A DNA stretch of 64,000 bases, taken from Ectocarpus siliculosus. Its lineage: Eukaryota; Sar; Phaeophyceae; Ectocarpales; Ectocarpaceae. The translations under genes and the position numbers were made by a program. Numbering within the stretch: position 1 is the stretch's first letter; every line of letters begins with the position of its first letter. Below, in pieces: positions 58,311-64,000 of this stretch. The notes below the pieces were generated by a model. The model saw only the letters and a program-made list of their open reading frames with translations. It had not been told where the DNA came from and searched no databases. The DNA is taken from contig FN649735.1 in NCBI GenBank assembly GCA_000310025.1, positions 4,054,556 through 4,118,555 of the forward strand. The letters are read 5' to 3'.

Positions 58311-61018
58311 TATGTTGAGATTCAATGGTTTGTCCGCATGAGGTGCGTGTGTTAGAGCAGTTCAACGCACAGACAGATGAGAAGAATTGAGGTGATGGAG
58401 ATTCGTAGGCGAAAGGGGAAAAGAGTCCTGGACACAACGCCCTCGGCCAGGACTGAAAGACGGGGACAGCTGCGGAAGAACAGCGACACGACAGTACACT
58501 ACTGCTGCTGCCGCTGCTGCTGCCGCTGCAGCCTCCCGCTGCTACTGCTGCTGCTGCTGCTGCTTTACAGACACGACGACCCTTCAAGCCAGTATAGTCT
58601 ATGTTGTCAACGTGCGTACATAGTCTAGACCAGTCCCGAATCCGGCGAAACTTCCGACAAACTCTTGCTCACACCTCTTTTCTCGCGCGCGTTTCTCGCC
58701 TCTAGCCAGAGTCCAGGTTCGCAGGAAGACCACCGCAGGAAACTCTGCTCGCGTTCCGGTCTTGACAATGTAGGCCTCTTATCCTGTTGGAAAGTCGTGG
58801 TGTTGTGACTATTATGGCTGGGTGCGGAAATATTTTCCTCTTCGTCTTGATAGGCGCGGCGACTATTTTGGTTCCCTTTCGCCCCAACTCCGTGAAACCG
58901 TCGTTCCCATGGCGCGCCGCAAACCTTCCAAAGAAAAAACACTTCAACTTGTGACATGCATGGACACCGATGACCTCGCGTGTTGGCAACGTGACGCCCC
59001 ATGCACGTCACACAACGTATGACACGAGCAGTAGTGGCCATCGTATGCCGCGCATCTCCAGCGCGAGAGCTCTAAACTACTACTTCGTACACTGGTGTCG
59101 CTGAACGGGACCTCGGAGTGAAACTGTTCAACGCAGGTGGGTGATGTTTGTGCGGCGCAATGCTGGCGGCTGCAGGGTGCACGGCCTGATTTCTTAACAC
59201 ATGATCGCCCACCCAAGTCAACAGCGTGCGCGAATTGTTGCCCGTCGGCTAAACGTAGTATGGATCACTCACTAACCCCATCCGCCCCAGTGAACGTAGT
59301 CGAAGGTTGATTCCAGTCGCCCGAACTGGCAGTGAAACGGGTCGATCAACGGTGTGGCGAGCGGCATCCAAACAGCGGCTTGCAAGAGCCTTTCCGGAAT
59401 TTGTTGGTCGCTTTCAGGGAGCGCCAGGAGCCGTAATACCTCCTCCCAGCTATGATAGACATCATCAGCAACAGCAGCCATCACGCAGAAGTGGGCCGGA
59501 ATTCGGTCAAACAAGAGCGTTTCGCTCAGTCGCACGCAACCATGAGTGATGCTACGGTAGTGTGTAGTCGCTGCTGTAGCGACGATGGCCCGCTGATACC
59601 ATTGCACTGGTGCGTCGAATCTTCGTACACGAGAAAATGCTGACTACACCGCCGCTGGCACGTACGCAAAGAGAGCCAAAACAATCACGATAAGCATGAG
59701 CACCATAACCCTAAAACGTGAGTCTTCGCAGCAGCGGAGATGCCGGGGGAATGGCAGACCACGCTCCCACTCGACGCACGAAGCCAAGCCAACACAATTA
59801 ATTACCCTCCACTTCAGTCTCTTGTTTTTTTTGTTCGTCTTGGGGAAGGCATGCATACGCGATGCATTGGTTGCAAGGAGGAAGGCAGACGCATCATCCG
59901 CAAATTGATCATCTGGTGTAGAACCTAAGCAACCGTGCAAGGTACGGCCTCCAACGACCGATCCACAGGTACTACTACGCTGCACGTACCACAAATAATA
60001 TCGACCATTTTTCCAGGTTTGCATCAGCGAAGTGCTCTCTTCACTAATAGATAGAATTGTTTGGCTCCACCAAGAGGGGAAAGCGTGCAGTCTGTGAGGA
60101 ATATCAGCAAGAAGAACGTAAAAAAACAACGATAAACTTTATACAAGGTACCGGATCTCTTTATTGCGAAGACAGCAACAACGCGCCTTGAGTTGGTCCA
60201 TGAATGCAAGCCACCGTACACCTACAGAGCTACGGCAAGTACGGTCAACCTAGCTTAGATTGCTGCGTTTACCGCGCAGAGACAAAATATAGAAACCGCC
60301 TCTTCGATAGTAAGTCTCTCGAGCTCCAAGGTATTGAAAAGCTTGAAAGCTTGAAGTCCCGTACGATACGAAGTCCAATACATCCCGCCTGACACGACGC
60401 CAAAAGCCTAAAATACCACCAAACAAACTTACAACGCGGCGGTCTATTCGAAAAGTCAATAAATCTATCATACTCTGTACAGAGTAGCAACAGAGAGAAG
60501 TCTTGAGAGAGTGGTGAAACTATTGCAGGTCCAGTGTGCAAACGCCAAACTTCCTCTTGGCTCAAGCCATCTCAGCTACGAGGAATGCACAGGTCGATCC
60601 CAAACACTCGACTATATGCATCCCGCCTGCTTCGATTTCCACCGACCAATCTCCCCATGTACACCAATTTCCGTGGGTCCAAAATATAAACTTCTTCAGG
60701 AGGGCGAATCTCCTACAGATGCTGCGCAATTATCGGTAGCGTGCACGATATCGATTGTTCAAGCACCGGGCACCGGCAGTAATACCTGCACTGAACCCAA
60801 CCTTCTCTTGCCTACGACAAACGGTAGGATTTCACCCAGCGTCAGGCAGGTGGCAATGCCTACTTGTTGCATGGGGGCAGCGAGCGCCAACCACTGAAAA
60901 ACTCGAGTGTGTAACCATAGAGCAAGGGACACAATCCCTTACACATGCATACGTCGAAACATTCGTGTACACTCCCTTCGCGTGCCGGGGGTGTGTTGGG
61001 GTGGGAGGATCTTCGTTA
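58311..61018. other. Mostly unassigned; possible minus-strand exons
   Basis: Two minus-strand segments look coding without firm support. One at about 58,625-58,900 is hydrophilic (NSRRAYQDEEENISAPSHNS) and could be a 5' exon of the gene ending at 54,447. One ending at 59,644 finishes RCCEDSRFRVMVLMLIVIVL and then a few more hydrophobic residues, like a C-terminal membrane anchor. A CTG-rich run lies at 58,502-58,565. Nothing else could be named. Confidence 0.3.
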
Positions 61019-64000
61019 TCAATCCTCAAGTTGCACAAGGTGTTCGGGAATGTTCTCAGGAACGAACTCTTGCTCCGAGGTTGATGCTTCTAAGGCCGCC
61101 TCCTTTGCGGCCTCAACCTCTTCCTGCATCACCTTCACTTCCTCTTGGTTCACGGGGATGACCTGAGGTGGCAGTTGAGGAAGGTGTTGTGATCCGAAGG
61201 GAAGCGGTGTCATTCGAAAGGGAGGTGCTTTGATCCAAAGCGAAAGGCGTTGTGATTCGAAGGGAGGTGTTTCGACTCAAAGTGAGGTGTATTGTTTCAA
61301 AGGGACGGCGATATGATTCGAAGGACCGGGGTGATGATTCGAGGCAGCAAACCAAGGGGTGCCGGCACGAGACGAATTGCCTTGAGAGCCTTGCGCTTGG
61401 TCGGCCAAGAGAACGCTGAGCGCGAGAGCGGGTTCAAGCACTGTTGCGAGCAAATCACGCTGCGGTTTCGAACCCTTGCTCGTTCGCAGGGAACAGATAA
61501 AAACATTACTACTCTGAAACCGCATGAGAGGGAACCAACCAATCTGTCAGTGAAGTATTCTACACCCATTGGAGCTGAACGCGACATGGGTGTCGCGTGA
61601 TTTACCATAAGAGCTGCTTGCTGCCGCTTGTCGTCACCTTCTGCACCGCGTCGACGACCACGCTCCTGGTCTTGTCCAGGAGAGACAGCCTCGAAGATAT
61701 CACTGCTTGTTTGAAGAGCCTGACGTACTCCGAGCGCGAGTGGTCGTTGACGCCGTCGATGAAGGAGAACCTTAGCATCGCGCTCCACCGGCCAAGGAGG
61801 CGGTCAACCAGGTTGGTGGTGCTAATTGCACCGCTGTTCGCGAAATGTTTGGCAGGCGACGGCGTGTTGTTGAAGCGGGGGCGCTCGATGAGTTCACCAC
61901 GGAAGGAGACCCAGACGATCTACTTATCCTAGCGTTAGGGTTACTTAGGGTGACTTAGGGGGTTTAGGGTTTAGGGTTACTTAGGGTTAGGGGTTAGGGT
62001 TTAGGGTTAACGCTAGGGTTGTTAGATGAATCCCAAGGGTGATGGCACGGGCCTCTGAACTACCACTACGGAGTACACATGTAGGTCCAAGCTCGACAAA
62101 TGTAGGTCCAAATTCGAGCAGAAACGGAGCAAATGCACTCCAACCGATCCTCACAATCGGTCGAAGTAGACCTCCGTGCCGACGTGCTTGTAAGGAGAAG
62201 GAGGGATGCGCGTGACGATGTCGTTGTTGTTCCTGCCGCGGAAGTACTTGTCCTTCATGCGGGTGCCGTGGTTAGTCTTGGAGTCGAAAATGGCGGCCAC
62301 CTCCGAGTCAAAAACCCTTCAAGAGGAAAGAATTCCACAACGAAGTGTGAACAGAAGCACGGTGGAACGTATCAGATAAAGCGCGGTGGAATTGGATGTG
62401 GTGATTGAAAAATGATCGGGAACCCCCCTGCGGTATGACAGTCGACGAGGGTTTCAGAAATGGAAATGCTGGGATACTGAAAATAGCAGCCACCGCGGAA
62501 GCAATCAATTTCTCGTGTGCCCAGCAACGCAAAAACGCACTAAATCTTACCTAAAAGGATTGCGACAACGTGCTTGGAGGTGTTACTGGCAGCAACGCAT
62601 GCACCCTGGAGCAGTGTTATTGTCGTTGATGCACCACTTAGACTTTACAGGATCATGCAACAAAACAACATGACAGCCGATCTGCAAACAGTGCCATGAA
62701 CAATCTTCTCGAAAGAGCATAACGACACCAGCTCGGACAACACTACCGTAGCTTGCACAAGATACTTACACCTCCCGAACCGAGTTTTTAACCTCGAAGC
62801 TCTGCATCAAAGACAGTGACGGTGTCGAAAATATCGACGATGGAACCGTTTCGTCGAGAGGGTCCCAAAAGCGCATAACTAAATTCCGGGTAGCCTTCTT
62901 CGTTGTGGAGTAGTAGAGGTCTGAAACTCGGTGGGCGGTATCTCATACAACCTACGGCGTGCGCCGTGCTATTTGTTGCAGGAACGCTCTCATTCTTGAG
63001 ATGCTCAAGCCAGCCAGACCTCGCTGTCCACAGAAGACCTTGAGCCCGTACCTTGGGGAACCGATGGTGTACAGCGCCGCCACGTTTAAGTCGTCCACGA
63101 ACACCAAGCGGGCCGCGGCGATCGTTGCGAGGGCGCCTCCAAGAGAGTGCCCCGTGACGTACAGCTTGCGGCTCCTGCCTTCCTCGTGGTAGAACCTTTT
63201 GATGACCGCGAGCATGCCTTCGGGGTGGCCGGGGCCGGGATTCCATACCGTGTTCACGCCATCATCGAAGCCCTGCCCACCAAAACAGATTGGGGTTTCG
63301 ACAAGAAGTTCGCGAAGCGTTTCAAGGAGGGTTGACTGAGGTCCTACGAGAAGGCTCACATCTTACGAGATTACCGGCTTGTACAAGTATGGATGGAACG
63401 ATGCACGTCAACCCCAATTCGCCACGATATGGTGATGCACGTATATTTAAAGGAGTTCTACCACCCACCTGGTGTTCTCGGTCGACTAAGTAACCGGAGG
63501 GGGGGCGGGGGGCGGGTGGAGGTTTGTTCGGAACGATATGTTCATAATACCCCTGATAACTAGGCTACAAGGTGGTGCACATTAGACGGAAGTCAAGACC
63601 TTCAACAACGTTTGTGCACGCACTCTTCGACAAAACCATACCAAAAACACCTCGAGTCTCGCCTTCATTCTCGGCGTGTACCCCCACGCAGCCATCGTCG
63701 AACAAACCATCCCTTAACTGCGTGGTTACCGCAAAGAACCCACGTTCCCCAAACGTTCTACATCACACCACCACATACGGCGGTGCACCGATCCCTCAAC
63801 AAACTGCGAAGCTTGTCGCGGTACCGAATATCTCGTGTGGAGAGCCAAAGCCTCACCCGGTGCAGGTCACCCTCGGTTGTCTCGAGCTTCCAATCCTTGG
63901 GGACGTCCCGCGGGAGAATGCTGAAGTTGGTCAGCCAGTCGCTGCCCCCGCTGCTGCCGCGGAACACCACCACTATCGCTCCGTCGTTGACCGCGACAAA
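61019..64000 (-). CDS. Class 3 lipase (5' end beyond the window)
   Basis: Alpha/beta-hydrolase of the class 3 triacylglycerol lipase family. Exons on the minus strand: >64000-63857, 63272-63052, 62316-about 62155, 61919-61606, and a likely last exon ending at 61019. The first three join in phase. Motifs: VVFRGSSGGSDWLTNFSI (the family's VVFRGT-like strand), GFDDGVNTVWNP, the nucleophile elbow VTGHSLGGALATIAA (Ser at about 63,140), YTIGSPRVFDSEV, the Asp in RNNNDIVTRIPPSPYKHVGT and the His in YKHVG, so the Ser-Asp-His triad is complete. A C-terminal part follows (FRGELIERPRFNNTPSPAKH, LVDRLLGRWSAMLRFSFIDG) and possibly a Glu-rich tail (NQEEVKVMQEEVEAAKEAAL). The junctions into and out of 61919-61606 are unresolved. 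A telomere-like tract lies in the intron at 61,929-62,016. Confidence 0.85.
61190..61345. repeat. Degenerate 24-bp minisatellite
   Basis: Tandem variants of a unit like GTGTTGTGATTCGAAGGGAG recur about six times with many changes. It lies between the lipase exon ending at 61,606 and the candidate last exon. On the minus strand one frame gives a repeating SLRITTPFALDQST, but no splice chain supports translation. Confidence 0.7.
61929..62016. repeat. Interstitial telomere-like tract with inverted flanks
   Basis: About 80 bp of degenerate TTTAGGG, TTAGGG and TTACTTAGGG units on the plus strand, bounded by CTAGCGTTA (61,929-61,937) and its exact reverse complement TAACGCTAG (62,008-62,016). It falls in an intron of the lipase gene, about 10 bases from the proposed acceptor at 61,919. 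Confidence 0.85.

Noticed and set aside
61113-61355. Repetitive minus-strand frame SLRITTPFALDQST as a repeat protein
   Set aside because: It arises from a degenerate 24-bp minisatellite and has no supporting splice chain to the lipase exons.
1-64000. CRISPR arrays, rRNA genes, prophage or bacterial operons
   Set aside because: No regularly spaced repeats with unique spacers, no rRNA-like sequence and no operon structure were seen; spliced genes and a copia element show a eukaryotic nuclear genome.

Overview
The window looks like nuclear DNA of a brown alga (Phaeophyceae, Ectocarpus-like). The grounds are intron-rich genes with long Ser/Ala/Gly/Gln-rich coding blocks, WSC carbohydrate-binding domains joined or adjacent to a jelly-roll polysaccharide-lyase-like domain, CAG-rich polyglutamine tracts and a Ty1/copia retrotransposon. 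There is no sign of operons, Shine-Dalgarno sites or CRISPR. The species is inferred, not proven. Gene models were built by hand from splice signals and reading phase; most internal junctions agree in phase, but first exons, UTRs and a few junctions remain open.

Layout. 1-285 is homopolymer junk, probably a bad contig end. 2.7-9.0 kb (minus) holds a two-WSC-domain gene and, upstream on the same strand, a jelly-roll lyase-like gene; the two may be one gene. 10.3-11.4 kb (minus) carries pieces that resemble a second lyase-like copy. 15,846-20,731 is a complete-ended but internally damaged Ty1/copia element (minus) with a perfect 5-bp target duplication and a 100-N assembly gap. 24.9-43.3 kb (minus) is one very large gene of at least 17 exons, encoding about 2,400 residues, polyQ-rich, with a probable RING finger at its 5' end. 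It faces, across about 0.84 kb, a plus-strand apoptosis-inducing-factor (AIF) like mitochondrial flavoprotein gene (44.2-52.3 kb). 54.4-58.3 kb (minus) is an unrecognised gene. 61.0-64.0 kb (minus) is a class 3 lipase cut by the window end.

The main unexplained structure is a family of sense-oriented intronic repeats. Five modules share a TCTAAC branch-point-like core, a conserved GGCATGCA block and a terminal poly-C or C-rich tract; the three long ones begin with GTGAGA. Three of the five sit just upstream of exon acceptors in two different genes, so each seems to supply an intron 3' end. Two of them bound or end longer, nearly identical units (copies A and B) in two introns of the AIF-like gene. 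This resembles introner-like or miniature terminal-repeat elements. Other points of interest are an interstitial telomere-like tract in a lipase intron, a GC-AG intron in a WSC domain, a 30-bp duplication that copies a 5' splice site, and a near-perfect 26-bp hairpin.
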